From contig NZ_APLF01000011.1 of assembly GCF_000355905.1 (NCBI RefSeq), positions 1 through 64,000 on the forward strand: a stretch of 64,000 nucleotides of DNA, written 5' to 3'. Under the pieces are notes generated by a model. The model saw only the letters and a list, made by a program, of their open reading frames with translations. It was not told the DNA's origin and did no database searches. Below, in pieces: positions 54,273 to 63,810 of this stretch (positions are counted from its first letter, which is position 1; every line of letters begins with the position of its first letter). The DNA comes from Psychroflexus gondwanensis ACAM 44. Its GTDB lineage: Bacteria > Bacteroidota > Bacteroidia > Flavobacteriales > Flavobacteriaceae. Made by a program: the position numbers and the translations under genes.

Positions 54273-55202
54273 ATGAAATATACTTTACATCAACTTCAAA
54301 TATTCTTGGAAATATCACAGTGTAAGAGCATAACGAAGACAGCAGAGACTCTTCATTTATCTCAGCCAGCAGTATCCATACAGTTGAAGAATTTACAGGA
54401 TCAGTTTTCTATTCCTTTAACTGAAGTTGTTGGCAGAAAGCTATACGTTACTGAGTTTGGAATGGAAATCGCTAAAGCTGCTCAGAAAATCATCGAGGAA
54501 GTGGATGCCATAAACTATAAGTCTTTATCCTATGCTGGTAAACTTTCAGGTAAGATTAAAATCTCCGTTGCCTCCACGGGTAAATATGTGATGCCCTATT
54601 TTTTATCAGATTTTATGAACAAACATAAGGGCGTAGATTTGATCATGGACGTGACCAATAAAACTAAAGTCCTAAGGAGTATGGAGCGTAATGAAGTGGA
54701 TTTTGCCCTCGTGTCTGTCCTTCCTAAAAAACTAAAAGTAAACTCCGTAGAACTTATGCAAAACCAATTGTACTTTGTAGGGGGCAGCCAACTCGAACTA
54801 GAACAAGTCCCTACCCAAAAAGAATTGTTTACTAAGTTGCCACTCATCTATCGAGAAGAAGGTTCTGCTACACGAAATGCCATGGAGCAATTTATAACTA
54901 AACATAGTTATCAAGTACGGAAAAAAATAGAACTGACTTCCAACGAGGCTGTTAAACAAGCTGTTCAGGCAGGCTTGGGATTTTCAATTATGCCACTGAT
55001 TGGAATTAAAAATGAACTTAAGGAAAAAGAGTTACAAATTATTCCTGTAAAAGGTTTACCAATTTCTACCACATGGCAAGTCATTTGGCTAAGCTCTAAG
55101 AATCTTTCTCCTGCCGCAAAAACTTATCTAGAGTATCTAAAATTGAATAAAGAGCGTATTATTGAGTCACATTTTTCTTGGATTAAAAACTACCAATCAT
55201 AA
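54273..55202 (+). CDS. LysR-family regulator, divergent from dabBA
   Basis: A 309-residue LysR-type regulator. The N-terminal helix-turn-helix is TLHQLQIFLEISQCKSITKTAETLHLSQPAVS, followed by the effector-binding domain with KIKISVASTGKYVMPYFLSDFM. It resembles the CbbR/CysB group found beside carbon-concentrating genes. Divergent placement relative to dabBA makes it the probable regulator of inorganic carbon uptake. Confidence 0.92.
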   Translation: MKYTLHQLQIFLEISQCKSITKTAETLHLSQPAVSIQLKNLQDQFSIPLTEVVGRKLYVTEFGMEIAKAAQKIIEEVDAINYKSLSYAGKLSGKIKISVASTGKYVMPYFLSDFMNKHKGVDLIMDVTNKTKVLRSMERNEVDFALVSVLPKKLKVNSVELMQNQLYFVGGSQLELEQVPTQKELFTKLPLIYREEGSATRNAMEQFITKHSYQVRKKIELTSNEAVKQAVQAGLGFSIMPLIGIKNELKEKELQIIPVKGLPISTTWQVIWLSSKNLSPAAKTYLEYLKLNKERIIESHFSWIKNYQS

Positions 55203-55267
55203 GAGGGTGGTGTAAGAATTCTGGTTTTTTTTAGACTATTATAAAATATAAACTTAAAACCTAAACG

Positions 55268-56002
55268 ATGATGGATCAAAACTTTAAGGGCTTAAAGGCC
55301 ATTTTTCTAAACTGTACACTCAAAACATCACCTCAAAAAAGCCATACCCGTTTACTGATGGATGTCTCTGTAAATATCATGAAAAAAGAAGGAGTAGAGG
55401 TTGAGGTTTTGAGACCTGTAGATTTCGACTTGCCAGTTGGTGTGCAGCCAGATATGAAAGAGCAAGGTGCAAATAAGGACGATTGGCCTCAGCTTTATAA
55501 AAAAATCATAGGCGCCGATATTTTAATTTTGGGAACTCCAATTTGGCTTGGAGAACGATCTTCAATCGCCTCCAAAGTTATAGAGCGTCTCTACGCTATG
55601 AGTGGCTATCAAAACGATAAAGGTCAATATGTGTATTACGGTAAAGCAGGGGGGTGTATCATTACTGGGAATGAAGATGGGGTAAAACATTGTGCAATGG
55701 GCATGCTTTACGCTTTACAGCACCTTGGTTATAGCATACCACCACAAGCAGATGCAGGATGGATAGGTGAAGTGGGGCCTGGCCCAAGTTATGGAGATAC
55801 AGAATGGGATGGAAAAACATTGGACGAACCACAAGGGGTAAATTCCAATTTTACCAATAGGAATACGACCTTTATGACTTACAACTTGTTGCACCTAGCC
55901 AAAATGCTTAAAGATAAAGGCGGATACCCTTCTTATGGGAACTCACGGAAAGACTGGGATGCCGGAACCCGTTGGAATTTCGAAAATCCTGGATATAGAT
56001 AG
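55268..56002 (+). CDS. Flavodoxin-like NAD(P)H-dependent oxidoreductase
   Basis: A 244-residue FMN reductase. A flavodoxin fold is indicated by KAIFLNCTLKTSPQKSHTR, the phosphate-binding region LGTPIWLGERSS and the loop GKAGGCIITGNEDG. Family members reduce FMN or quinones with NADPH. It is 66 bases from the LysR gene and in the same direction; a shared transcript is possible. Confidence 0.87.
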   Translation: MMDQNFKGLKAIFLNCTLKTSPQKSHTRLLMDVSVNIMKKEGVEVEVLRPVDFDLPVGVQPDMKEQGANKDDWPQLYKKIIGADILILGTPIWLGERSSIASKVIERLYAMSGYQNDKGQYVYYGKAGGCIITGNEDGVKHCAMGMLYALQHLGYSIPPQADAGWIGEVGPGPSYGDTEWDGKTLDEPQGVNSNFTNRNTTFMTYNLLHLAKMLKDKGGYPSYGNSRKDWDAGTRWNFENPGYR

Positions 56003-56261
56003 CTGGAAGAAGGTATTAATTCTTTTTTTAAGTAAGAAAAATGCATAATTTATAGAAATATAAATGGGCGTTCAAATTTAATAGGATAGGCTTCTTAAGC
56101 GGAGATATGGATGAGAATCAGAAACGTTTGTTAAAGATATTCATAAGCTGCAAACCTAATGCTGTTCATCAATTGAAAAATATCGATATTGGTTTATATT
56201 ACTCATATAGATAATTCGATTGTCTAATTTTTTTAAAGTGAGACAGCAATACGATAATGAA

Positions 56262-57251
56262 ATGAAAATAGCAGTATTTAGCACAAAAACCTATGATCAA
56301 GATTATTTTGAAAAATATGCTGAAGACTATAACTTTAAGTTTTCATTTTTTGAAACCTACTTAAATAAAGAGACTGCCAACCTAAGCATCGGTTTTGAAG
56401 CGGTTTGTATTTTCGTTAACGACACTGTCGACAGGGAAACTATAAAACGGCTATCTGAAAACGGCGTAAAACTTATTGCTTTGCGCTGCGCTGGCTTTAA
56501 TAATGTAGATGTGGAAGCAGCTAAAGAGTATGATATCAAAGTGGTTCGGGTGCCTGCCTACTCACCACCGGCAGTGGCGGAACACGCCATGGCACTCATT
56601 TTGACCCTCAACCGTAAAACACACAAAGCTTACAATAGAGTAAGAGAAGGTAACTTTTCTTTAAAAAATCTTATCGGCTTCAATCTGTCTGGTAAAACGA
56701 TTGGAGTTATAGGAACCGGACAAATCGGGGCAGCCTTTTGTCAAGTCATTAAAGGCTTTGGATGTAAAGTTATCGCCTTTGATATTTCAAAATCTGATGA
56801 ATTGAAAGATTCTGGAGTAGAGTATTTGCCGTTGGACGACGTATTTAAACAATCTGATGTCTTATCTCTGCATTGCCCACTTAACACCCACACTCGACAT
56901 ATGGTCAATAAAGAATCAATTGCCTTGATGAAAACTGGAGTCATGATTATCAACACAAGTCGGGGAGCTCTCATCAATACTGTGGATGTTATTGAGGGAC
57001 TTTCTAATGAGAAAATCGGGTATTTAGGGATTGATGTTTATGAACAAGAAGAAAACTTATTCTTTGAAGACTTGTCGGAAAGTATTATCCAAGATGATCT
57101 CATCTTAAGATTGAATGGCTTCCCAAATGTTTTGATTACTTCACACCAAGCCTATTTTACAAAAGAAGCTATGGAACAAATCACGACAACAACTCTTGAA
57201 AATATAAAAGCTTTTGAAAACCATCTGGAATTGAACAATGAAGTCAAGTAG
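56262..57251 (+). CDS. D-2-hydroxyacid dehydrogenase, paralog of the 47.9 kb gene
   Basis: A 329-residue enzyme when started at ATG 56262 (MKIAVFSTKTYDQDYFEKYA), exactly the length of its paralog; the open frame extends 42 bases further upstream without conserved content. The cofactor motif GVIGTGQIGAAF, Arg (NTSRGALIN), Glu (VYEQEENLFF) and His (ITSHQAYFTKEAM) of D-lactate dehydrogenases are all present. Probable D-lactate formation. Confidence 0.92.
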   Translation: MKIAVFSTKTYDQDYFEKYAEDYNFKFSFFETYLNKETANLSIGFEAVCIFVNDTVDRETIKRLSENGVKLIALRCAGFNNVDVEAAKEYDIKVVRVPAYSPPAVAEHAMALILTLNRKTHKAYNRVREGNFSLKNLIGFNLSGKTIGVIGTGQIGAAFCQVIKGFGCKVIAFDISKSDELKDSGVEYLPLDDVFKQSDVLSLHCPLNTHTRHMVNKESIALMKTGVMIINTSRGALINTVDVIEGLSNEKIGYLGIDVYEQEENLFFEDLSESIIQDDLILRLNGFPNVLITSHQAYFTKEAMEQITTTTLENIKAFENHLELNNEVK

Positions 57252-57262
57252 GGGTATGTTTA

Positions 57263-57610
57263 AAAGAATACAGGTCTACACTTAAATATTTAAATAAAAG
57301 ACCTGATATTCAAACCGATAACAAACTCAATACCGCCAATCTTTAGTTTCAAAATATCGTAGAAAGCTTAAAAGATAAGTCTTTACCTGACTCTATCGTT
57401 GATTCTATTAATACAATTATCCAAGACTTAAAATCAATTTCCGACGCTGAAAACACCTAAGGTCTCAACTAAAAACCAAGCAATTTACCCTAGTTAAGTT
57501 ACTAGAAAAGCAGGTAAAAATCGTTCCTAAAACTACTATCGCAACATGTGGTTGGGTCTTGGTATGGTTACTATTGGCTCATCTATAGATCAAAAGGCTT
57601 TAAAGGAATG
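57263..57610 (+). pseudogene. Relic of a small membrane protein gene
   Basis: Pieces of one protein appear in three frames: KYLNKRPDIQTDNKLNT..., VESLKDKSLPDSIVDSINTI, QLKTKQFTLVKLLEKQVK, and YYRNMWLGLGMVTIGSSIDQ ending KALKE. Several stops and frame changes occur. GMVTIG runs straight into SSIDQKALKE, where members of this family have a glycine-rich transmembrane part, so that segment has been deleted. Confidence 0.75.
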
Positions 57611-57861
57611 ACGCCAACTCGACCTGGAAATTTAAGATTATCCCCATTCTTTGTCATAACACTTTTGTCTGTGACTTTTGAAAATCCCACGCCTGGTAAA
57701 AGAGTGATAAAAAAAGTAATTAATGCTTACACTGACATGAGATTACACTTATATTTGAGCTTTTTTAAAAACTGACTATGGTTTATAGAAATACAGTGTA
57801 ATTCCTTCGTTTAAGGACTGTATAATCTGAAGCCATATTTCAGGACTAGATCTTTAAACCT

Positions 57862-58791
57862 ATGCAACAACTTACTAGTTGTCCTATTTGTAACTCTACC
57901 TCTATAGGTTCTTTTATTGAAACATCTGCTCAGATGCATTCGGATAAGGAATTGTTCAATTTCGACCAATGTGCTGACTGTCAACTGGTGTTTTTAAACC
58001 CCAGAGTGCCTTTAGATCAACTTAAAAACTACTATACCTCTCATTACTTACCTTACAGAGGAGCAAAGGCTTGGGGGAGGTATGAGCAATTGGTCGAGAA
58101 CAGTCAGCGAAAGTTAGATGCAAAACGGGTAAAGCGAGTAAAAAAAGCTCATGCTATATCTTCGGAGTCTTTAATTTTAGATATTGGCTGTGGCAAGCCT
58201 AGTTTTTTAAAGGCTTGTCAAAAAGAGTTGAACTGTAAAACCATGGGGATCGACTTTAGTGATGAAGGGTGGAAAGACCAACCAGATCATTTCGATGGAG
58301 TAGACTTACAAATAGCAGAAATTAAAGACTTAACCAGCAGTTTGAAGCCCGATGTCATTACCATGTGGCATTATTTAGAACATGATTACACTCCGCTTGA
58401 AAACCTATCTTATCTCAAATCCATTTCGAAGCCATCCACAACACTCGTCATTGAAATTCCCAATTTCGATTCCACCAGTAGAAAAAAATATGGCGAAAAC
58501 TGGGCAGGTTGGCATACCCCCCGTCATATTTCATTATTCTCACCGAACAATATCGAGTTATTACTTCAGAAAAGTGGTTGGAAAGTCACTAAACTAATGG
58601 CTTATGGAACTATGAATCATTATATGCTTTATTGGATGAGTGAGATGGAGCAAAAAGGAATCAAGTGGGATAAAAATATGCAAGATGAGTTTTGGGAGTT
58701 TATGCGGGGGATGATACTCTTTATGCCGAAAAAATGGAAGGAGAAAAAATCTTCTCTTGGAATTATGACAGTTATTGCAACCCCACAATAG
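57862..58791 (+). CDS. SAM-dependent methyltransferase with N-terminal zinc ribbon
   Basis: A 309-residue class I methyltransferase. The N-terminal four-cysteine ribbon is CPIC near residue 8 and CADC near residue 37, followed by QLVFLNPRVPLDQLKNYY. The SAM motif I is LILDIGCGKPSFL near residue 110, and TMWHYLEHDYTP is the post-I motif. Proteins of this layout often methylate sugars, lipids or small metabolites in surface glycan pathways; the substrate is not clear. Confidence 0.87.
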   Translation: MQQLTSCPICNSTSIGSFIETSAQMHSDKELFNFDQCADCQLVFLNPRVPLDQLKNYYTSHYLPYRGAKAWGRYEQLVENSQRKLDAKRVKRVKKAHAISSESLILDIGCGKPSFLKACQKELNCKTMGIDFSDEGWKDQPDHFDGVDLQIAEIKDLTSSLKPDVITMWHYLEHDYTPLENLSYLKSISKPSTTLVIEIPNFDSTSRKKYGENWAGWHTPRHISLFSPNNIELLLQKSGWKVTKLMAYGTMNHYMLYWMSEMEQKGIKWDKNMQDEFWEFMRGMILFMPKKWKEKKSSLGIMTVIATPQ

Positions 58792-58886
58792 AGTCTTAAT
58801 TTGGTATTATTTCGGATAAACGCTTATTTCCAGGGAGATATAACTAGTTTTAGAAGATATATTTCAATCCAATAGACCACAAATCC

Positions 58887-59477
58887 ATGATTGATGAAAC
58901 TTACTTTAAGCATTTTCCAACCTTAGAAAGTGAAAGACTTTTATTAAGAAAGTTAGAATTGACCGATGCTCCAGAGATACAATCTATTCGTTCGGATGAA
59001 AGGGTTATGAAATATATGGACTCTGAAAGACAATCGACAGTAGGACAATCTGAGCGATTTATTTCTATGAAGCTGAAAATGTATCAAGAAAATACCGGAA
59101 TCTTTTGGGCTATCATCGAGAAATCGACCAATACATTTATAGGGGATTTTTCATTTTTTAAAATGGATCATAAAAATTCTAGAACGGAGATAGGATATAC
59201 TTCAAAACCAGAATTCTGGGGGAAAGGCTATATGCAGGAAGCCATGACTTCTATTTTTAATTTTGGCTTTGATAAGTTAAACCTCCATAACTTAGAAGCC
59301 AATATCAATCCTGGAAATGATAAATCTCGGGCGATATTGACAAAAATGGGATTTCAGAAAGAAGCCTATTTCAGAGAGAATTATTATTACGACGGAAAGT
59401 ACCTGGATAGTGAAATTTATTCGCTACTCTCCTCTGACTTTAAAACTGATAACACAAAGGCTGAGCTAAGGACTTAA
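58887..59477 (+). CDS. GNAT-family N-acetyltransferase (RimJ/RimL type)
   Basis: A 196-residue acetyltransferase. LESERLLLRKLELTDAPEIQ is the typical RimJ/RimL start; IGYTSKPEFWGKGYMQEAM and NLEANINPGNDKSRAILTKMGFQ carry the acetyl-CoA-binding motifs A and B. It may modify ribosomal proteins or amino groups of other small acceptors. Single gene. Confidence 0.92.
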   Translation: MIDETYFKHFPTLESERLLLRKLELTDAPEIQSIRSDERVMKYMDSERQSTVGQSERFISMKLKMYQENTGIFWAIIEKSTNTFIGDFSFFKMDHKNSRTEIGYTSKPEFWGKGYMQEAMTSIFNFGFDKLNLHNLEANINPGNDKSRAILTKMGFQKEAYFRENYYYDGKYLDSEIYSLLSSDFKTDNTKAELRT

Positions 59478-59581
59478 TTTAATATCGGTGATTATAAATA
59501 GCAGGTAATTCATTAAGAATTAGGATTAAAGGTTTATTTTTAGGTGTCTATAACAATCTGGCCAACTAAATAATACAACCT

Positions 59582-60595
59582 ATGAATATAGATTTAAAGC
59601 TTCAAAAGAACTTGATTATATTCGGAATACCCTTGTTAATCGTAGGTATAATGGTAGCCATTGCGAAATCTCCCATTTTTATTGCAAACCCGAATAGTTT
59701 ATCGATTGGAATTACTTTTGATTTACTTCTAACTGTCCCTCTTGTTTATTTTTTGCTCATCAGAAAAACAAGTATTCCAAAGACAACGCTAGTTCCTTTT
59801 TTAATCTTTGGAGTTATCATCTGTTCGTTCATACTTCCAATTGAACATCAAACTTATCTTAGCCTTTTTAAGATTTGGGTGCTCCCCGTTGTTGAATTAT
59901 CGATTTTATCATTTGTTATTTTCAACGTCCGTAAGGGAATAAAGCGCTTTAGGCTAAACAAAAACGAATCTTTCGACTTTTTCACAACTTTGAAAAGCAC
60001 CTGCTATGAGATTCTTCCCAGAGGAATAGTTATGCCAGTGGTTACTGAAATGGCAGTTTTCTATTATGGATTTTTGAATTGGAGAAAAAGAGAATTAAAG
60101 AATAATGAATTTACTTACCATAAAGACAGTGGGACAATCGCCTTATTGATTGTAGTCATTTTTATCGTAGCTATTGAGACTTTCGTTATTCATATTTTAG
60201 TACAAAGATGGAATAATACCGTCGCTTGGATTTTGACTTTTTTGAGCATTTACTCTGCCATCCAAATATTAGGGCTTTTAAGATCAATGCCTAAAAGACC
60301 AATATCGATAGAAAACGCTAAGCTTTATCTTCGTTATGGAATTATGAACGAAACCACTATCGAATTCAATAATATTGAATCGGTTGAACTTTCATCTAAA
60401 GATATTGTATCCACTAAAGGGACACGACGATTATCGATTTTGGGAGAATTAGAAAGTCATAACCTAGTCATTCGTCTAAAAGAGGAAAACATCCTTTATG
60501 GGCTTTATGGCATTAAAAGAAAATACAAAGTTCTAGCTCTATATGTCGACAATAAAGAAGAGTTCCAAAATCAAGTGAATAAATACATTCAATGA
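59582..60595 (+). CDS. Conserved multi-span membrane protein
   Basis: A 337-residue protein with about six or seven hydrophobic helices in the first 240 residues (LIIFGIPLLIVGIMVAIA, then FDLLLTVPLVYFLLI and later ILTFLSIYSAIQILGLL). A soluble beta-rich tail (PHb/PH-like: KLYLRYGIMNETTIEFNNIESVELS) follows. I recognise no catalytic motif. Possibly a membrane stress or lipid-binding protein. Confidence 0.7.
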   Translation: MNIDLKLQKNLIIFGIPLLIVGIMVAIAKSPIFIANPNSLSIGITFDLLLTVPLVYFLLIRKTSIPKTTLVPFLIFGVIICSFILPIEHQTYLSLFKIWVLPVVELSILSFVIFNVRKGIKRFRLNKNESFDFFTTLKSTCYEILPRGIVMPVVTEMAVFYYGFLNWRKRELKNNEFTYHKDSGTIALLIVVIFIVAIETFVIHILVQRWNNTVAWILTFLSIYSAIQILGLLRSMPKRPISIENAKLYLRYGIMNETTIEFNNIESVELSSKDIVSTKGTRRLSILGELESHNLVIRLKEENILYGLYGIKRKYKVLALYVDNKEEFQNQVNKYIQ

Positions 60596-60813
60596 CTAAG
60601 CATAAGTTGGATTGGTATAACCTGAAAATTATCGCCTCCGGCAGCTTACGTTTGATAGCTGGCAGGTGTTGCGATCTTAAACAGAAAAATTAAATAACAA
60701 ATCTAAAAAATACTTTTTTTAGAATATTTTCAATAAATTGCTATTCAAATAATGAGAATAAACGATCAAATAATTTATAAAAGCATAATTCAAGCACCAA
60801 ATATTTAATAACC

Positions 60814-61122
60814 ATGGAAAACCAAGACTTTAAGATTAGCATTAAGACAGTTTGGGTTTTAGTGATTGGGAATTCTTTATTAACTATTCTAGGGGCATTT
60901 GCCAAAGTACAGCATTGGGAATTTTCTCAAGTAGTTTTGACAATTGGACTAATTATTTTTTTCTCAACTTGGATAATTGTTTTTAGTGATATGGCAAAGA
61001 ATAGAATAAATAATAAGTCCTTTTGGATGATTTCTATGTTCATTCTTCCATCCATCTCACCTTTAATTTATTTGATACAGAGAAATAAATTAATTAAACT
61101 TGAGAACAGTTTTAGTCTATAA
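60814..61122 (+). CDS. Small membrane protein with GldL-N/PLDc_N-like helices
   Basis: A 102-residue protein with three hydrophobic segments (WVLVIGNSLLTILGAFAKV, VVLTIGLIIFFSTWIIVF and FWMISMFILPSISPLIYLI). The stretch ILGAFAKVQHWEFSQVVLTI recalls the first helices of GldL, although no gld partner is near. The last helix pair resembles a PLDc_N module. Function unknown. Confidence 0.65.
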   Translation: MENQDFKISIKTVWVLVIGNSLLTILGAFAKVQHWEFSQVVLTIGLIIFFSTWIIVFSDMAKNRINNKSFWMISMFILPSISPLIYLIQRNKLIKLENSFSL

Positions 61123-61131
61123 AAAATTAAT

Positions 61132-61800
61132 TTATACCAACTTCTCCACCAATTCCTTTAAATCCTTTACTACCAAACTAAGCCCGGGCGACTTAGGATA
61201 TAAAAACTTTCCTGGCCGTTGGACAAAGGCGGTTTGTAAACCTACACGTTGAGCACCAATAATATCCCAAGCATGAGCTGCTACTAGCATGGCTTCATTG
61301 GGTTTTGCCTCCTCTTGGGATAAGACATAGCCATAGGTCTTAGGATGGGGTTTAAAACGCTTAACTACTTCTACGCTATAAAGACTATCAAAATAAGATT
61401 CCAACCGGGAAAACTGCATCTGTTGTTCCAAAGTGCTTTGTCCGCCATTGGTTAAAGCTACGAGTCTAAAGCCTTGTGCGGATAGTTGCTCCAAACCTTC
61501 CATCACATCGGGGTGAGGCTGGAGTTGAATGATGATGGAAAGGGTGTCTTTGATTTCTTGCTCCGAGAGGGAAACCGACAGCTGTTGGGCTGTCATCTCC
61601 AGCGTCGCTGCACCAATGTCTCCAAAATCTCGGTAGGTACCGGTAAGCGTCTCCACCATAGCATATTGCAATAACTTAGGAAACCAAAGATCAAAAGCAA
61701 GGGTAGAGTTTAGCTTGGTGTTGATGCGTTCTTTTAAAGGCGTGAGGTCTAGTAAGGTTTCGTTCACGTCAAAGACGAGAAGTTTGGGTGCGGTGTCCAT
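61132..61800 (-). CDS. HAD-superfamily haloacid dehalogenase, type II
   Basis: A 222-residue HAD hydrolase. Motif I is LLVFDVNETLLDLTPL (nucleophile Asp), motif II TNGG, motif III with lysine in KRFKPHP, motif IV VAAHAWDIIGAQRVGL, as in type II haloacid dehalogenases. The last acidic residue in AHAWD and the tryptophan are conserved. The biological substrate may be a 2-haloacid or a phosphate ester. The next gene on this strand is 18 bases upstream. Confidence 0.9.
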   Translation of the reverse strand: MDTAPKLLVFDVNETLLDLTPLKERINTKLNSTLAFDLWFPKLLQYAMVETLTGTYRDFGDIGAATLEMTAQQLSVSLSEQEIKDTLSIIIQLQPHPDVMEGLEQLSAQGFRLVALTNGGQSTLEQQMQFSRLESYFDSLYSVEVVKRFKPHPKTYGYVLSQEEAKPNEAMLVAAHAWDIIGAQRVGLQTAFVQRPGKFLYPKSPGLSLVVKDLKELVEKLV

Positions 61801-61817
61801 GAATTTGAGTGTTGCGT

Positions 61818-62606
61818 TTACATCGCTCGGTGATGCTCGGTTTGGGTTTTATAAGCCTTATATTTCTCTTTTACGTTTTTATCGAACTCCAGCGGGTGAT
61901 TCAAGTTAGTCTCCACATCCTTTAAGCGTTGCTCGCCTCCCAAGATCACATCGATCTTCTTTTGTAAAAGGCCTTCGATAGATTTTTGAGCGACCAGCTC
62001 TGCACTATCCATATTCTCCATCTTGGCCGTGATCATCATATCGGTATCCGTGGCGGTTGGGTAAACCGTCATCACATGAATGTTTTCAAAAATAAGCTCT
62101 CGGCGCATGGCTTCAGAAAAATGTCTTACGCCAGCTTTGGTAACGGCATACACCGAATAAAAGGGTTTGGCGATATAGCCAAGTCCGGAGGATATATTCA
62201 TCAAGCCTGCCTCTTTGCTTTTTAATAAAAGCGGCAAGCTTTTCTTCGTGAGTAAAATTAGTCCGGTTAAATTGATATTGATTTGGTTAACGATATCGGC
62301 ATCAGACAAGTCTTGTAAAGCTCCAGTACTTATTACACCAGCATTATTAATCAACAAATCGATATGATCCCATCTGGTGCTGACGGTCTTAATGATACGC
62401 TCGACATCTTCGAGTTGAGAAACATCGGCAGCGATAAGAATAAATTCAGCTTGCGGAAAATCTACCTTAAGCTTTTCTAGTTTGTCCTGACGTCTTCCTA
62501 CCACTGCAAATTCTTTTACACCGTGCAAAATCAATTCGTGGATGAGAGCTTTTCCTATACCAGCGCTTCCGCCAGTAATGAGTACTTTTTTATGACTAAG
62601 ATTCAT
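61818..62606 (-). CDS. SDR-family oxidoreductase, DltE-like
   Basis: About 262 residues. ATG 62606 (MNLSHKKVLITGGSAGIGKAL) is preferred; another in-frame ATG lies six bases upstream. Motifs: TGGSAGIG, LINNAGV, catalytic Ser in MNISSG, and YAVTK (YxxxK). The length fits classical SDRs. Context with the HAD gene 18 bases downstream suggests a two-gene operon; the substrate is unknown. Confidence 0.88.
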   Translation of the reverse strand: MNLSHKKVLITGGSAGIGKALIHELILHGVKEFAVVGRRQDKLEKLKVDFPQAEFILIAADVSQLEDVERIIKTVSTRWDHIDLLINNAGVISTGALQDLSDADIVNQININLTGLILLTKKSLPLLLKSKEAGLMNISSGLGYIAKPFYSVYAVTKAGVRHFSEAMRRELIFENIHVMTVYPTATDTDMMITAKMENMDSAELVAQKSIEGLLQKKIDVILGGEQRLKDVETNLNHPLEFDKNVKEKYKAYKTQTEHHRAM

Positions 62607-62612
62607 GAGCAT

Positions 62613-62976
62613 TGATTTTGATGATTATACTAATTTAAGCTTATAATGTCGCCAAAAATCGTTTTACTGAAACGAATTCGGCACCTGCTTTTTTCGCTTG
62701 TTTTTTATTAAAAAACCTGTGCTGAGCTACGTCTTAGTATAATTCAATTTATTTATACGGCATTATAAAAATAATTCGATAATAAAGATAAGCGGAAGTT
62801 CCTAGCCAGTTCTGCATAGGTCTGTCTTTCACGTTTATTTAACCTGCTGATTTTTATTTAGACTTAACGTAAAACTATCTTCTTTAAAAGTATAAGCCTT
62901 AAAAAACCTTCAGCATAAAAAAAGCCCTGAATTCATCAGGGCTTTTTAAAAATTATTTTGAATAGCTTATTCGATA
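62613..62976. other. Intergenic stretch with the OmpA terminator
   Basis: About 365 bases between two minus-strand genes. Apart from the terminator at 62918-62948 I see no structure or relic. Confidence 0.4.
62918..62948 (-). terminator. Terminator after the OmpA lipoprotein gene
   Basis: A 10-bp stem AAAGCCCTGA (62921-62930) and TCAGGGCTTT (62936-62945) with a 5-base loop; on the minus strand it is followed by a run of T. It lies about 30 bases beyond the stop codon. Confidence 0.92.
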
Positions 62977-63810
62977 TTAGTCATCACCTAACATAGCAAA
63001 AAACTTATCTAGATTTGGCATAATCACGATTTGTGTTCTTCTGTTTTTTGCCATATTGTCTTTAGTACTGTTTGGTACTAAAGGATCATAACTAGATCTC
63101 CCAGCGACAATCAACTGCTCGGAAGCGACTCCAAATTTATCTTCAAGTCGTCTCACAATTGCAGCACTTCTTCTAGCACTAAGATCCCAGTTATCTACAA
63201 TATAACTATCCTTTTTTACAGTTCTACTGTCGGTGTGTCCTTCTACCAAAACTTCTAGGGAAGGCTCAGACTTTACAACTTCTGCAATTCTGGATAGGAT
63301 TTCGTCTGCATCACTCCCAACTCTAAAGCTGCTGTCACCAAAAAGTAGGTTGTCGTCAATATTGATTTTCACCATAGTTTCTTCAATGGAAACGTTGAGG
63401 TCACCCACAGACTCTCCCATATTTTTAGAAATGTTGTGAGCAATAGCGATGTTCAACGAATCTTTTAAAGACTTAGCACCTGCGAGTTTAGCAGCAGGAA
63501 CGTCTTTTAAAGTTTTTCGCATTGCAGCTTTGTTCTTTTCAGATAGGACTAAGCTTTCGTTTGGCACTTGCACCATCATTCCTTCTTTCTCTGTACTTAA
63601 GGAGGCTATTTTGTTATTGTAACGCTCCACGCGCATTTCAATCTGCTCCATTTGATTTTCCAGATCTTCTTTTTCTACACGCGTTTGCATGAGCTCAGAT
63701 TTCGTCTCATCCAAATTACCCTCTAGTTCTGTATATTTCTTTTTGGATACACAGCTAGCAAGAATAGCAGATAGACTCACGGCCAAAAATAATGTTCTTT
63801 TTTTCATCAT
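62977..63810 (-). CDS. OmpA-family peptidoglycan-binding lipoprotein
   Basis: A 277-residue protein with a lipoprotein signal (LFLAVSLSAILASC), a coiled coil at about residues 25-80 (ELEGNLDETKSELMQTRVEKEDLENQ and on), and a C-terminal OmpA domain at about 150-277. The peptidoglycan-binding motif VLVEGHTDSRTV and the arginine block KNRRTQIVIMP are intact. It ties the outer membrane to the cell wall. ATG 63810 and the next codon are both ATG. It has its own terminator. Confidence 0.92.
   Translation of the reverse strand: MMKKRTLFLAVSLSAILASCVSKKKYTELEGNLDETKSELMQTRVEKEDLENQMEQIEMRVERYNNKIASLSTEKEGMMVQVPNESLVLSEKNKAAMRKTLKDVPAAKLAGAKSLKDSLNIAIAHNISKNMGESVGDLNVSIEETMVKINIDDNLLFGDSSFRVGSDADEILSRIAEVVKSEPSLEVLVEGHTDSRTVKKDSYIVDNWDLSARRSAAIVRRLEDKFGVASEQLIVAGRSSYDPLVPNSTKDNMAKNRRTQIVIMPNLDKFFAMLGDD

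Noticed and set aside
57548-57775. 75-codon plus-strand ORF
   Set aside because: Its first 20 codons are an alternative frame of the relic NMWLGLGMVTIG; the rest looks random.
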